Source: Paracoccaceae bacterium
Lineage (GTDB): Bacteria > Pseudomonadota > Alphaproteobacteria > Rhodobacterales > Rhodobacteraceae
Length of the DNA: 48,033 nucleotides
Direction: 5' to 3'
Assembly (NCBI GenBank): GCA_902534325.1
Contig: CACAPQ010000017.1
Coordinates: 1 to 48,033 of the forward strand
Position 1 is the stretch's first letter; every line of letters begins with the position of its first letter. The notes beneath the pieces were generated by a model. That model had not been told where the DNA came from. It ran no database searches and saw nothing but the letters and a program-made list of their open reading frames with translations. A program made the position numbers and the translations under genes. Below are positions 33,142 through 42,666 of the stretch, piece by piece.

Positions 33142-34428
33142 ATGGCAACAAATAAGGAATTTGAATTAAGACGCGATGACTCTGTAGCTAAAGCAATCGC
33201 TTACTCTTCTACCTTTATCGCTGATCGAGCAGAAAATACAGAGATATGGGACGTCGAAGGCAAACGATACATAGACTTTTGTGGTGGGATTGGCTGTCAA
33301 AACACGGGTCACCGTAATCACAGAGTAGTAGACGCTATAAAAAGCCAGCTGGATACGCTCACTCATACTTGCTTCCAAGTAACACCATATGAAAGCTACA
33401 TAGAATTAGCCGAGCGCTTAAATGACATTTATCCTGGCAATTTTAAAAAGAAATCGATGTTTTTTTCAGCCGGTGGAGAAGCCGTCGAAAATGCAGTCAA
33501 AGTTGCCAGATATTATACAAAACGCCCAGCAATCATTACCTTTACAAATGGATATCATGGACGTTCCTACATGGGGATGGCACTGAGTGCGAGGATGATT
33601 CCATTCAAACAAGGATTTGGTCCTTTCCCTGGCGATATTTATAGACTGCCTTTTCCAGATGAATTCCGAGGTATTACTTTGGAGGACACCAAAAAGGCCT
33701 TCGCAACTTTATTTAGAAGCGACTGCCCACCTGATCAAATTGCTGCTATATTTTTTGAACCCGTCCAAGGAGAAGGTGGATATAATATAGCGACACAAGA
33801 TTTTGTATCATATCTACGAGAGTTGTGTGATGAGCATGGGATTGTCATGGTCGCTGACGAAATTCAATCGGGAATTGGACGTACCGGTAAGATGTTTGCC
33901 ATGGAACACTTTGGGATTGATCCTGATTTAACCTGCGTAGGAAAAAGTATAGGCGGCGGGTTACCTATATCTGGAGTAGTCGGTAAAGCCAGCATTATCG
34001 ATACCGTTCCACCTGGGGGTCTAGGCGGCACATTTGGTGGCAACCCAATGGCCTGTGCAGCCGCTCTAGCAGTATTAGAGACAATTGAAAAAGATGGTTT
34101 ACTGGCAAAAGGCTTAGAAATCGGCGAGCTTATCGATAAGCGTCTTCGAGAAATGTCATTAAAAAATTCTATGCAAAATATTGGTGATGTTCGTGGTCTA
34201 GGATGCATGAATGCAATTGAGCTCGTTAAAGACCGTGATACTTTGGAACCAGACGGTGATATGGCTGCCAAAGTAGCCCAAATAGCGCTTAAAAAAGGCC
34301 TTATCCTTGTAACAGCAGGCCCAACGCGAAATGTTATAAGAATTTTAGTTCCTCTATCAGCTGACCTGAAAGTTATAGAAGAAGGCTTGGATATTCTGGA
34401 GGCTTCATTGGAGGAAGCGGCAGCCTAA
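33142..34428 (+). CDS. Class III aminotransferase, GabT-like
   Basis: This is a PLP-dependent omega-aminotransferase of 428 residues. The Schiff-base lysine is Lys268 (VGKSIGGGLP), the cofactor aspartate is Asp239 (VADEIQSG), and Glu211 lies in EPVQGEGGY. These positions, and Ile50 in CGGIGCQNTGH, coincide with residue numbers I recall for E. coli GabT, which converts 4-aminobutyrate to succinic semialdehyde. 4-Aminobutyrate, 5-aminovalerate or another omega-amino acid are the likely substrates. It follows the TRAP genes and precedes an alcohol dehydrogenase, so the semialdehyde may be reduced or the reverse amination used. Confidence 0.83.
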   Translation: MATNKEFELRRDDSVAKAIAYSSTFIADRAENTEIWDVEGKRYIDFCGGIGCQNTGHRNHRVVDAIKSQLDTLTHTCFQVTPYESYIELAERLNDIYPGNFKKKSMFFSAGGEAVENAVKVARYYTKRPAIITFTNGYHGRSYMGMALSARMIPFKQGFGPFPGDIYRLPFPDEFRGITLEDTKKAFATLFRSDCPPDQIAAIFFEPVQGEGGYNIATQDFVSYLRELCDEHGIVMVADEIQSGIGRTGKMFAMEHFGIDPDLTCVGKSIGGGLPISGVVGKASIIDTVPPGGLGGTFGGNPMACAAALAVLETIEKDGLLAKGLEIGELIDKRLREMSLKNSMQNIGDVRGLGCMNAIELVKDRDTLEPDGDMAAKVAQIALKKGLILVTAGPTRNVIRILVPLSADLKVIEEGLDILEASLEEAAA

Positions 34429-34464
34429 AACCTCAAATTTATTAATTTTATTGTAGGTGACATT

Positions 34465-35589
34465 ATGAAAATAAAGGCAGCAGTTTTACGTGAATCTGGA
34501 CTACCCAGACCTTACACTGAAAGCAAACCTCTCTCTGTTGAAGAAGTTGAGCTAGACCCACCTAAATCAAACGAAGTGATGATAAAGGTCAAAGCAGTTG
34601 GTCTTTGTCATTCAGATCTTGTCGCAATTAGTGGCGAGCGCGGAAAGCCTATGCCAATCGTACTCGGGCATGAAGCCGCTGGTATAATCACCGAAATGGG
34701 TGACAACGTTGAAGGTTTCGAAATTGGCGATCACGTGGTGCCCTCTTATGTTGCGAGCTGTGGCCTCTGTGAAATGTGTAGCTCCGGCCGACCAGCACTC
34801 TGCGAACCTGCTACAGTTGCAAATGCGAAAGCAGTTTTGAGAGACGGGACAACAAGGCTTAGCCAAAATGGTACATCTATCCATCACCATTCCGGTGTTG
34901 CTGGGTTCGCGGAATACTCGGTGTTGTCAAAAGAAGCATTGGTTAAAATTGACAAATCTATCCCGTTCGAGCAAGCAGCACTTTTTGGTTGTGGAGTGGT
35001 AACTGGCGTAGGCTCCGTGATTAATACTGCTGACGCCAAAGCCGGTCAGTTCATTGGTGTCGTTGGACTTGGTGGAGTTGGGCTCAGTGCGGTTTTGGCA
35101 TCTTTAGCTTTGGGAGCAGGGAAAGTAATAGCAATAGATTTAAGTGACGAAAAACTTGAATTTGCAAAAGAGCTTGGAGTTCACCATGCTGTAAATGCAG
35201 CTGACAAAAAGGCTGTTGATCAAGTGCACAAAATTACTAATGGAGGAGTGCATATTGCCATTGAAACAGCAGGTTCGGGCCGCGCGCTACAGACAGCATA
35301 CGAAATAACTAGACGGGGTGGAACAACTGTTGCAGCAGGCATGCCAGGACCTGAGGCTGAAATAAATTTATCACATCTCAAAATAGCTGCAGAAGAAAGA
35401 TGCCTTCGAGGTTCATATATGGGGAGTTGCGTCGCCAAACGCGACATACCTCGCTATTTAAATATGTTTCAAACAGGTGTTTTGCCAGTCGATAAACTCA
35501 TGTCTCGTAAAATTAACTTTGGTGACCTAAATGAGGCGATGGACCGTCTTGATGATGCAAAAACAATCCGGGAAGTACTAATACCCTAA
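34465..35589 (+). CDS. Zinc-dependent alcohol dehydrogenase, class III-like
   Basis: This 374-residue MDR enzyme has catalytic zinc residues Cys48 and His69-Glu70 (GLCHSDLVAI, LGHEAAGII) and structural cysteines 99, 102, 105 and 113 (CGLCEMCSSGRPALC). The NAD site is GVVGLGGVGLSAVLASLALG with VIAIDLSDEK. The long insert after the structural zinc loop is typical of class III/long-chain alcohol dehydrogenases. Family members oxidise S-hydroxymethylglutathione or primary alcohols. It lies 36 bases after the aminotransferase and 21 before the isomerase-like gene. A role in formaldehyde disposal is possible but not shown. Confidence 0.86.
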   Translation: MKIKAAVLRESGLPRPYTESKPLSVEEVELDPPKSNEVMIKVKAVGLCHSDLVAISGERGKPMPIVLGHEAAGIITEMGDNVEGFEIGDHVVPSYVASCGLCEMCSSGRPALCEPATVANAKAVLRDGTTRLSQNGTSIHHHSGVAGFAEYSVLSKEALVKIDKSIPFEQAALFGCGVVTGVGSVINTADAKAGQFIGVVGLGGVGLSAVLASLALGAGKVIAIDLSDEKLEFAKELGVHHAVNAADKKAVDQVHKITNGGVHIAIETAGSGRALQTAYEITRRGGTTVAAGMPGPEAEINLSHLKIAAEERCLRGSYMGSCVAKRDIPRYLNMFQTGVLPVDKLMSRKINFGDLNEAMDRLDDAKTIREVLIP

Positions 35590-35610
35590 ACTGAGAGATT
35601 AATAATCATT

Positions 35611-36381
35611 TTGGAGTTTAACTTTTCAGCCAATACCGGTTATTTGTGGAAGGAAATGCCATTTATTGACCGAATAAAAATGGCAAAGCTCCATAGTTTC
35701 AACTCTTTGGAGTTTCATGACGAACCTCATGGAGTAAATTTAGCTGAGTTAAAAAAACTACTTTTAGACTCAGAGTTAAATGTGAACGGAATGAATGTCC
35801 GGATGGGAAATACGTTTGGGTGTGCAGCAATTCCTGATCAATCAGACAAAGCTCAAAATGAAATTAAAGACGCTATAACAATAGCAGAAGATCTTGGAGC
35901 AAAAGCCCTCCATATCTTGTCTGGCGTTACAGAGCGTAATCAAAACTCGATAAATACATTTATCTCAAATTTGAAATTCGCACTGGATAATTCAAAAATT
36001 TTAATTTTGATTGAACCCGTCTGTGAGGAACAGTTGCCTGGTTACTTTCTAAGGACAATTAATCAAGCAGCAGCCATTATAGATAAAATTGATCACCCGA
36101 GATTAAAAATAATGTTTGATTGCTACCATATCTACAAAGAAAGTGGCGACTTAGTTAAAAATTTTACAAATCATGCCCATAAAGTTGGGCATATTCAAAT
36201 TGCTGCAGCGGAAAATCGAGCCGAGCCGTTCCCGGGGCTTCTTGACTTTAGTCATATTTTACCGGAATTTAAACGGCTTGGGTATCAAGGGGCTTTTGGC
36301 TGTGAATACCGCCCCTCTGGTTCAACGGAAAGTGGTTTAAATTGGCGTGATCCCTTTTTTGAGATGGAAAACCGAGAATGA
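35611..36381 (+). CDS. Hydroxypyruvate isomerase-like TIM-barrel protein
   Basis: This 256-residue xylose-isomerase-like TIM barrel most resembles Hyi, which interconverts hydroxypyruvate and tartronate semialdehyde. It has FSANTGYLWKEMPFIDRI at the start, metal residues Glu135 (LIEPV), Asp170 (IMFDCYHIY), Gln196 (VGHIQIA) and Glu232 (FGCEYRPSGSTESGLNW). The start is a TTG with only a weak upstream site. Its last four bases overlap the start of the PbfA-like gene, so the two are translationally coupled. The real substrate may be another small hydroxy-oxo acid. Confidence 0.8.
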   Translation: MEFNFSANTGYLWKEMPFIDRIKMAKLHSFNSLEFHDEPHGVNLAELKKLLLDSELNVNGMNVRMGNTFGCAAIPDQSDKAQNEIKDAITIAEDLGAKALHILSGVTERNQNSINTFISNLKFALDNSKILILIEPVCEEQLPGYFLRTINQAAAIIDKIDHPRLKIMFDCYHIYKESGDLVKNFTNHAHKVGHIQIAAAENRAEPFPGLLDFSHILPEFKRLGYQGAFGCEYRPSGSTESGLNWRDPFFEMENRE

Positions 36382-37736
36382 GAAAAAAATTTGATAATAA
36401 ATCACAGGCAGGTTTTACAGAAGGGGATGTAAATTTTTCTCCACAAAGAAAAGAATGGGCTAAAACTCACATAGACCCAAAGACACAGAAACTCTTAGAA
36501 GACGACGCACAATTATTTTTGCATCAATCTCTATCAAGCCCATGCTTAAATGTTATAAATAAAAGTGAAGGTATTTATATCGAGGATACACAGGGTCGTA
36601 AAATTATGGATTTCCACGGCAACAGTGTTCACCAAGTGGGACATGGACATCCAAGAGTAGTCAACGCGATCAAGGACCAGTTAGACCAATTACCTTTTTG
36701 TCCGCGTAGATATACAAACCAAACGGCGATAGATCTGGCTAGTAAACTAGCTGAATTGGCTCCCGGCAACCTAAATAAAATGCTATTCGCACCCGGGGGT
36801 ACAAATGCTATCGGGATGGCATTGAAACTTGCACGTTATGCTACAGGTCGACACAAAACAATTTCAATGTGGGATAGTTTCCATGGTGCATCTCTAGATG
36901 CAATTTCAATTGGTGGCGAAAGTCTATTTCGAAAAGATGTAGGGCCACTAATGCCAGGATCAGAGCATATTCCTCCCCCTAAGCGTGGGAAATGCCACTT
37001 CAATTGCCCTGATGAAAATCATGACGGCTGTATTGACTACTTGAAATATGTCGTCGAAATGGAGGGAGATATTGGGGCGTTAATTGCAGAGCCAATGAGA
37101 TGGACGACTGTTGAGCTCCCACCAAAAAATTATTGGAAACGGGTAAGAAGTATTTGTGATGATAACGATATCTTGTTGATATTTGATGAAATCCCGTCAG
37201 CGATGGGTCGTACGGGCAAAATGTTTGTTTGTGAACACTTCGACGTTGTGCCTGACATGCTGGTTGTTGGAAAAGGTCTGGGTGGAGGCATCTTTCCTAT
37301 GGCCGCTCTCATAGTCCGGGAAGACCTTGATATTGTTGGGGATAGAGCTCTTGGTCACTATACACATGAAAAGAGTTCTGTTGGATGTGCAGCTGCACTT
37401 GCAACAATAGAATGTCTTTTAGAAGATAACTTAATCGATAACTCGGTGACACTTGGGGAAAAAGGCCTGACACGCTTAGAAGAAATGAAATCAAAATATC
37501 CAATCATTTCTGACGTAAGAGGTTTAGGTTTATTTTTTGGTGTAGAACTTACAAAAAATGGCAAACCTGCGCAAAAAGAAGCTGAAGAAGTTCTCTATCA
37601 TTCTCTTTCTAATGGATTGAGTTATAAAGTTGGTGGGGGCAGTATCCTCACTCTTTGCCCACCAATGACGATTACCGAGGAAGAACTAAACGACGCTTTT
37701 AACGTAATAGAGGCTGGTATCAAAGAAGTGTCTTGA
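36378..37736 (+). CDS. pbfA: PLP-dependent lyase of class III aminotransferase fold, probable PbfA
   Basis: This 452-residue class III PLP protein has Lys299 (VGKGLGGGIFP) and Asp270 (IFDEIPSAMGRTGKMF). Where true omega-transaminases have EPVQGEGG it has EPMRWTTVELP. PbfA, a phospholyase-like enzyme related to ethanolamine-phosphate lyases, removes ammonia from (R)-1-hydroxy-2-aminoethylphosphonate to give phosphonoacetaldehyde. It is known from phnWAY-type clusters. The convergent phnY-phnA-phnW operon starts its 3' end six bases away, which strongly supports this reading. It is, however, co-transcribed with the TRAP/aminotransferase genes (ATGA overlap with the isomerase-like gene). A simple transaminase is the alternative. 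Confidence 0.68.
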   Translation: MRKKFDNKSQAGFTEGDVNFSPQRKEWAKTHIDPKTQKLLEDDAQLFLHQSLSSPCLNVINKSEGIYIEDTQGRKIMDFHGNSVHQVGHGHPRVVNAIKDQLDQLPFCPRRYTNQTAIDLASKLAELAPGNLNKMLFAPGGTNAIGMALKLARYATGRHKTISMWDSFHGASLDAISIGGESLFRKDVGPLMPGSEHIPPPKRGKCHFNCPDENHDGCIDYLKYVVEMEGDIGALIAEPMRWTTVELPPKNYWKRVRSICDDNDILLIFDEIPSAMGRTGKMFVCEHFDVVPDMLVVGKGLGGGIFPMAALIVREDLDIVGDRALGHYTHEKSSVGCAAALATIECLLEDNLIDNSVTLGEKGLTRLEEMKSKYPIISDVRGLGLFFGVELTKNGKPAQKEAEEVLYHSLSNGLSYKVGGGSILTLCPPMTITEEELNDAFNVIEAGIKEVS

Positions 37737-37742
37737 TCTGAT

Positions 37743-38576
37743 TTAAAGAGTTAAAAAAATAATGCCACAGAAGACTATACTTGCGGCACCAATACGATAA
37801 CCAATTGGTTTTTCTTTAAACCAAAGCACCCCAATTAGAGTGGCAATAATAACCGAAGTTTCACGTAATGCTGTAACAATTCCAAGTGGGGCAAGGCTTT
37901 TTGCATATAACGCTAATCCATAAGCAACAGTAGAAATAACTCCAGCAAAAAAGCCCAGCATTATTTCAGAAAATGACGATTTTAGTAATCTCAACCTAAA
38001 CCTGCCAAAAATATAAAATACAACAAAGCCTTCCGCAATAAATAGCCAGACTATATAGGAAAGTGGATTTTCCGTGAGGCGCACACCAAACCCGTCGGTT
38101 ACAGAATAAGCCGCAATTAAAATTCCTGTTGTCAAAGCAAAGACTAAAGCAGGAATGGACTTTTCATTAGATAATGACCTCAAACCTAAAAATAAAATTC
38201 CACTTGAAATCAATAGCACACCACCCATTTCCACCCAGCTCAAACGCTCATCAATCCAGAAAAAAGCAAAGAAGGTCACTATGACAGGGCTTATTCCCCT
38301 CGCGATTGGATAAATCAGAGACAAGTCTCCAAACTTATAGGCCGTGGTTAAGCCATAATAATAACCCCAGTGTATCAAAGTAGAGGCTATTATAAATGGA
38401 ATAACTTTAATATCGGGAAGCGGCAAAATCGCAGCGCCGATTAACCCCAAGACCATATGGCCCAAAGCAACCAAACCAATGGCGATTGTCTTATCACCAG
38501 TGCCCTTGATAACAGCATTCCAAATCGCGTGAAGAGCAGCAGCAAGTAAAACCAGACTGAAGACCGAAACGGTCAT
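37743..38576 (-). CDS. DMT-superfamily (EamA) permease of the phosphonate operon
   Basis: This ten-helix membrane protein has 277 residues in two EamA repeats, with SLIYPIARGISPVIVTFFAFFW (core YPIARGISPVIV) and APLGIVTALRETSVIIATLIGVLWF (core GIVTALRETSVIIA). It is the last gene of the phnW-phnA-phnY operon, 31 bases after phnY. Similar permeases accompany phosphonate genes in some marine bacteria; whether it imports 2-aminoethylphosphonate or exports a product is not established. It is the third DMT permease in the window. Confidence 0.8.
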   Translation of the reverse strand: MTVSVFSLVLLAAALHAIWNAVIKGTGDKTIAIGLVALGHMVLGLIGAAILPLPDIKVIPFIIASTLIHWGYYYGLTTAYKFGDLSLIYPIARGISPVIVTFFAFFWIDERLSWVEMGGVLLISSGILFLGLRSLSNEKSIPALVFALTTGILIAAYSVTDGFGVRLTENPLSYIVWLFIAEGFVVFYIFGRFRLRLLKSSFSEIMLGFFAGVISTVAYGLALYAKSLAPLGIVTALRETSVIIATLIGVLWFKEKPIGYRIGAASIVFCGIIFLTL

Positions 38577-38607
38577 CTAATTTTCTCTAGCAAGAACTTT
38601 TTGACTT

Positions 38608-40056
38608 TCAGCTCGGCCAAGGAAGCGAATAAGTCTTAACATTTGTGAAGAATTTCATTGCTTCCAGCACACCTTCTTTTACGCCGTTACCAGAATCTTT
38701 TATACCACCAAAAGGAGACATTTCTATTCGATATCCTGGTTGCTCCCAAATATTGACTGTTCCAACGTCAAGTCCCTCAATGTAGTTCGTTGCCCGGATT
38801 AAATCGTTTGTACACACTCCAGATGAGAGGCCAAACTCAGTGCTATTTGAAATAGCCATAACTTTTAGATCGTCGTCAGGGACTCGAACTATTGGTACAA
38901 TTGGACCAAATGTTTCCTCCATGACTAAATCACATTCATGAGGCACTTGGTCTATCACTATTGGGGGCATTAAAGCGCCATCACGACCTGGATGATATAA
39001 AATTTTTGCACCCTTAGCTTCTGCCTCAAAAACTCTTTTCTCAAAAAGCTCAGCTGCTTTAGCATTTATAACGCATCCAAGTTGAGTGTCTGGATCCATT
39101 GGATCTCCAAATTTGATAGCCTGAGCTTTTTCGAGTATCAATGGAACAACTTGATCCGCGATACTTTCCTGAATTAATATTCTCTTTACAGCAGTACAGC
39201 GCTGACCAGAGTTCCCAGTTGCACCTGCTACTGCAATAGTGGCAGCTTTGTCAAAATCACCTTCCTTGAGATCATTCAAGATTATCAAAGGATCATTGCC
39301 TCCCAATTCTAAGGCAGTCCTTTTATAACCTGCCTTTTCAGCAATCATTTTCCCCACTGGGACACCACCAGTAAAAGTAATTATATCAATATTAGGATTT
39401 GTTATCATTTCATCTCCAATATCTTGGGGCAGACCCGTTACAATTTGAAACATTTCTGGGGGTAAACCAGCATCATACAAGATATCAGCCAAGGTTATAG
39501 CCGTAAGGGGCGTCTGTTCCGTAGGTTTGCAAACGACACAATTATTTGTCGCAATGGCAGGAGCTATTTTATGGGCAACCATATTCAGTGGGTGGTTGAA
39601 AGGAGTAATCGCTGAAATACTACGGACAGGTTCTCTCTTCGTGAAAATTTTTCGGCTTTTGCCATGAGGTGTTAAATCACACGAAAAAATTTCGCCATCA
39701 TCTTGGATAGCGAGTTGCCCTGCTAAAGTAAAAACATCGTAAGACCGTCCTGTTTCGTATAAAGCGTGTTGTTTACAAATGCCTAACTCCAAAGTTAACC
39801 AATGGGCAATATCTTCACGTCTATCCCTGATAATTTCTGCAGCACGAAATAGTATTTGTTGTCTTTCGTAACGTGTTAGAGAGGACTTGTAATTTGCTGC
39901 AATTTCAAATGCCTTCTTTGCATGTTCTGCTGTGCCAGCAGGCACCTTGGCTATTACTTCTTCAGTATAAGGATAAGTTACATCGACAGTTTTATCAGTG
40001 AAGATTTTTTCACCGCCAATACGCATTGCTTCGTTACGAATAGTTTGTTTTGACAT
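38608..40056 (-). CDS. phnY: Phosphonoacetaldehyde dehydrogenase
   Basis: This aldehyde dehydrogenase oxidises phosphonoacetaldehyde to phosphonoacetate. The 482 residues carry catalytic Cys287 ([12 protein letters not shown]), Glu250 ([11 protein letters not shown]) and Asn154 (PFNHPLN). Residues said to hold the phosphonate in the Sinorhizobium enzyme (Arg108, His159, Arg290) have counterparts Arg104, His155 and Arg286, at the same offset of four as the catalytic cysteine. GGAGACC precedes the ATG. It lies between phnA and the permease gene in one operon. The neighbours and the substrate residues make the assignment firm. Confidence 0.93.
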   Translation of the reverse strand: MSKQTIRNEAMRIGGEKIFTDKTVDVTYPYTEEVIAKVPAGTAEHAKKAFEIAANYKSSLTRYERQQILFRAAEIIRDRREDIAHWLTLELGICKQHALYETGRSYDVFTLAGQLAIQDDGEIFSCDLTPHGKSRKIFTKREPVRSISAITPFNHPLNMVAHKIAPAIATNNCVVCKPTEQTPLTAITLADILYDAGLPPEMFQIVTGLPQDIGDEMITNPNIDIITFTGGVPVGKMIAEKAGYKRTALELGGNDPLIILNDLKEGDFDKAATIAVAGATGNSGQRCTAVKRILIQESIADQVVPLILEKAQAIKFGDPMDPDTQLGCVINAKAAELFEKRVFEAEAKGAKILYHPGRDGALMPPIVIDQVPHECDLVMEETFGPIVPIVRVPDDDLKVMAISNSTEFGLSSGVCTNDLIRATNYIEGLDVGTVNIWEQPGYRIEMSPFGGIKDSGNGVKEGVLEAMKFFTNVKTYSLPWPS

Positions 40057-40108
40057 AATAAGTGGTCTCCTTATTTGGGACTAAATTCGTTTATTGAAAG
40101 TTACTGCA

Positions 40109-41353
40109 TCAGGTATTTGCTGCAATACTTGCATAAAAGAAAGCATCGTAATTTCTTAAATTTGGCACCTCAGGCAAATCAATTTTACGATTTACTATAA
40201 AAGGGACTTCCTGTTCAGTTAGACCCCCATGACTTCTTAAAGGCTCTTTCAAAGCTTCAAGATCATGGCGATCGACTGAAGTTCCCAATGTCATATTCTC
40301 TGTGGAAATAATGACTATGTCCCCTATCCTATCCGGGGGAAGGTCAAATCTTTTAACCGCTTCTGATTTATTAATTACTAATAAAATTCCCTCAATATTG
40401 GATAACTTTTCAGTTATTTCTGTAATGTCTACTTCGGCAGGCAAATACGCAGTTGCAAACGATCCAAGTGCGCCATGATGAACAACATAAGGATCGGTAA
40501 TTGGTAAAATTACTCTTGCTTTAGCTTCGCCCAACCATTGATCCAAAAGATCTTGAACATAAACAACTGATGGTTCTCCACTAGCGTCGTGTTTTGGCTT
40601 CATCCCGTGATCAGCTGTTACTACCAATGCTGCGCCCAAGTCATCAAGTTCGCCAATATAAGCATCCGCCATAGAATAAAAATCTTTGGCACCCTTTTGA
40701 TTGGGGGCAAATTTGTGTTGAATGTAATCAGTGGTTGAAAGGTACATAACATTTGGTGACCACTCTTTTAAAATTTTTACACCAGCGGCCAAGACAAATT
40801 CTGAAAGATCAGCTGAATATACTTCGGGAACTGGCCGACCGAGCCAGTCACTGGCATTTTGTATACCATTATCACCTTTTGTCGCCTGGTCAGCCTTCTC
40901 GGAAGAGAAACAAATAGCCCGACCTTCATCAAACTTCAGGCCATCTCCTAGTAACGCTCTAAGTTTGTCCTTTGCGGTAATTACAGCAACTCTCGATCCA
41001 GCTTCATAATATTTAGAAAATAAAGTTGGTGCACGTAAGAAACGCACATCGTTCATCATAACTTCTTCGCCAGTATCAGGATCAAATAAGAAATTACCAC
41101 AGATTCCGTGAACTGCGGGAGGACGCCCAGTAGCGATAGACATGTTATTTGGATTTGTAAAAGATGGAATAACTGAATGAGCGAGTGCATCTGTACCCTC
41201 TGCTCGGATACGTTTTAAATTGGGCATTAAACCTTCGGATATTGCTACATCAAGGTATTCTGGTTCACATCCATCAAGGCAAATTACGACCGCACAATTT
41301 GAGGCCGGATTATATGTTCGCCCATTTGCTTCAACCTCATTTTCAGTTCTCAT
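40109..41353 (-). CDS. phnA: Phosphonoacetate hydrolase
   Basis: This alkaline-phosphatase-superfamily, di-zinc enzyme splits the C-P bond of phosphonoacetate into acetate and phosphate. In 414 residues it shows Asp27 (VICLDGCEP), nucleophile Thr66 (PSFTNPNNM), Asp and His in STTDYIQHK, the pair in VTADHGM and the last His in LRSHGGL. The start is an ATG with GAAGGGA upstream. It is 12 bases after phnW. This is the phosphate-releasing step of the operon, distinct from the unrelated alkylphosphonate PhnA protein of E. coli. Confidence 0.94.
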   Translation of the reverse strand: MRTENEVEANGRTYNPASNCAVVICLDGCEPEYLDVAISEGLMPNLKRIRAEGTDALAHSVIPSFTNPNNMSIATGRPPAVHGICGNFLFDPDTGEEVMMNDVRFLRAPTLFSKYYEAGSRVAVITAKDKLRALLGDGLKFDEGRAICFSSEKADQATKGDNGIQNASDWLGRPVPEVYSADLSEFVLAAGVKILKEWSPNVMYLSTTDYIQHKFAPNQKGAKDFYSMADAYIGELDDLGAALVVTADHGMKPKHDASGEPSVVYVQDLLDQWLGEAKARVILPITDPYVVHHGALGSFATAYLPAEVDITEITEKLSNIEGILLVINKSEAVKRFDLPPDRIGDIVIISTENMTLGTSVDRHDLEALKEPLRSHGGLTEQEVPFIVNRKIDLPEVPNLRNYDAFFYASIAANT

Positions 41354-41365
41354 TAAGAATTCCCT

Positions 41366-42562
41366 TCATTCTTGTAATTCTGATAGTCTTTGTCTTTCCA
41401 GGAATGCAGCCTCAGGTGGAGCTGCGCTTTCTACACCCATCATTTCAAGTGCTTTTTTTGCTGCAGATACAACACCTTTCATGACGTAGGCGTCCATTCT
41501 ACCAATGCAACCAATGCGAAAGCTATCAACAACCGTTAACTTGCCTGGATAAATAATATAACCTTCACTCTTCATAAGATCATAAAATTTTGCAAACTCA
41601 AATGCTTGATCTGCAGGACAAAAAAACGTCACTATAATTGGCGACAGCCACCTTTTATCCAGTAGAGTTTCGAAACCTAAATCTCGCATGCCACTGACCA
41701 TCACATCGCGATTATTAGCATATCTAGCTCCACGTCCAGCAACGCCACCCTCCTCTTCATGTATTTCTAAAGCAGTTAAAAATGCAGCAACAACATGAGT
41801 CGGCGGAGTAAAGCGCCACTGGCCAGATTTCTCCATAGCAGTCCATTGTGCTTCAACGTCGAGACTAAGAGAATGGCAATTACCCTTTGCAGCTTCCAGT
41901 GCCGAAAGCTTTGCAAAAACAAATCCAAAACCTGGAACGCCTTCAATACATTTGTTTGCAGAAGAGACCATGGCTTCAAAATCAATCTTTTCTGGATCTA
42001 TTGGTACCGCTCCAAAAGCTGACATACTATCAATCAAAAGTTTACGACCAGCAGATTTAACGACTGCGCCTATTTCTTCTAATGGGTTTAAAATACCAGA
42101 GCTTGTTTCACAATGAATAACCAAAACGTGAGTTATTGCTTTATCATTTTCTAAAATATCAGCCACTTCACTGCCTCTAGGAGGTAAATAATCTCCTTTA
42201 TCAAGCAGATGATAATCCCGATTTAAATAATCCATAGTTTGAGCAGCGCGAAGACCATAAGCACCGTTTGCTAATACCAAAAGCTTTCCATCTTTAGGAA
42301 TAAAAGTGCCCAACATTGATTCAACAGCGAAAGTTCCAGATCCTTGAATTGGAACACAATCATATAAATTTTTTCTTGGCCCAAGTAGAGAAAGAAGGTT
42401 TTTTCGTAATTTTTTTGTTAGATCTCGAAAGTCCTTGTCCCAACTACCCCAATCTTTTAACATCGCCTCTTTTACTTCATAAGCAGTGGTCAATGGGCCC
42501 GGCGTTAGAAGATAAGGCTCGCCAAATTTTGGCGGAGGAAATTTTTCGTCAGACAAAGACAT
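41366..42562 (-). CDS. phnW: 2-aminoethylphosphonate-pyruvate aminotransferase
   Basis: PhnW transfers the amino group of 2-aminoethylphosphonate to pyruvate, giving phosphonoacetaldehyde and alanine. The 398-residue class V aminotransferase has LLTPGPLTTAYEVKEAM, GSGTFAVESML, LLIDSMSAFGAVPID (Asp178) and the PLP lysine Lys204 in SSANKCIEGVPGFGF. The ATG at 42562 is chosen, with GGGTGA five bases upstream; an in-frame GTG at 42571 overlaps that site. It heads the operon phnW-phnA-phnY-permease and is divergent from a LysR gene, an arrangement seen in other phnWAY clusters. Confidence 0.93.
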   Translation of the reverse strand: MSLSDEKFPPPKFGEPYLLTPGPLTTAYEVKEAMLKDWGSWDKDFRDLTKKLRKNLLSLLGPRKNLYDCVPIQGSGTFAVESMLGTFIPKDGKLLVLANGAYGLRAAQTMDYLNRDYHLLDKGDYLPPRGSEVADILENDKAITHVLVIHCETSSGILNPLEEIGAVVKSAGRKLLIDSMSAFGAVPIDPEKIDFEAMVSSANKCIEGVPGFGFVFAKLSALEAAKGNCHSLSLDVEAQWTAMEKSGQWRFTPPTHVVAAFLTALEIHEEEGGVAGRGARYANNRDVMVSGMRDLGFETLLDKRWLSPIIVTFFCPADQAFEFAKFYDLMKSEGYIIYPGKLTVVDSFRIGCIGRMDAYVMKGVVSAAKKALEMMGVESAAPPEAAFLERQRLSELQE

Positions 42563-42666
42563 TTCAATCACCCAAAAACGATTTTTTCTTTATATAAAAT
42601 TAAAAATCACCCATAAGTAAAATCGTTAGTTCTTATATCTTTAATCATTTTTTTTATAGGTTGAAA
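42563..42666. promoter_or_regulatory. Divergent control region of phnW and lysR
   Basis: This 104-base gap contains ACGATTTT (42578-42585) facing AAAATCGT (42619-42626), a perfect eight-base inverted repeat 33 bases apart. It also has a nine-base direct repeat AATCACCCA (42566 and 42605) and ATAAG-N14-CTTAT (42613-42636). Paired and spaced half-sites of this kind suit a LysR tetramer that bends DNA. Confidence 0.5.

Noticed and set aside
33142-37736. The two class III PLP genes as a duplicated pair
   Set aside because: They differ at key substrate positions (EPVQGEGG versus EPMRWTTVELP) and in length, so they are separate families.
37743-42562. C-P lyase (phnGHIJKLM) or phosphonatase (phnX) pathway
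   Set aside because: No such genes are present; the hydrolytic phnW-phnY-phnA route explains the cluster.
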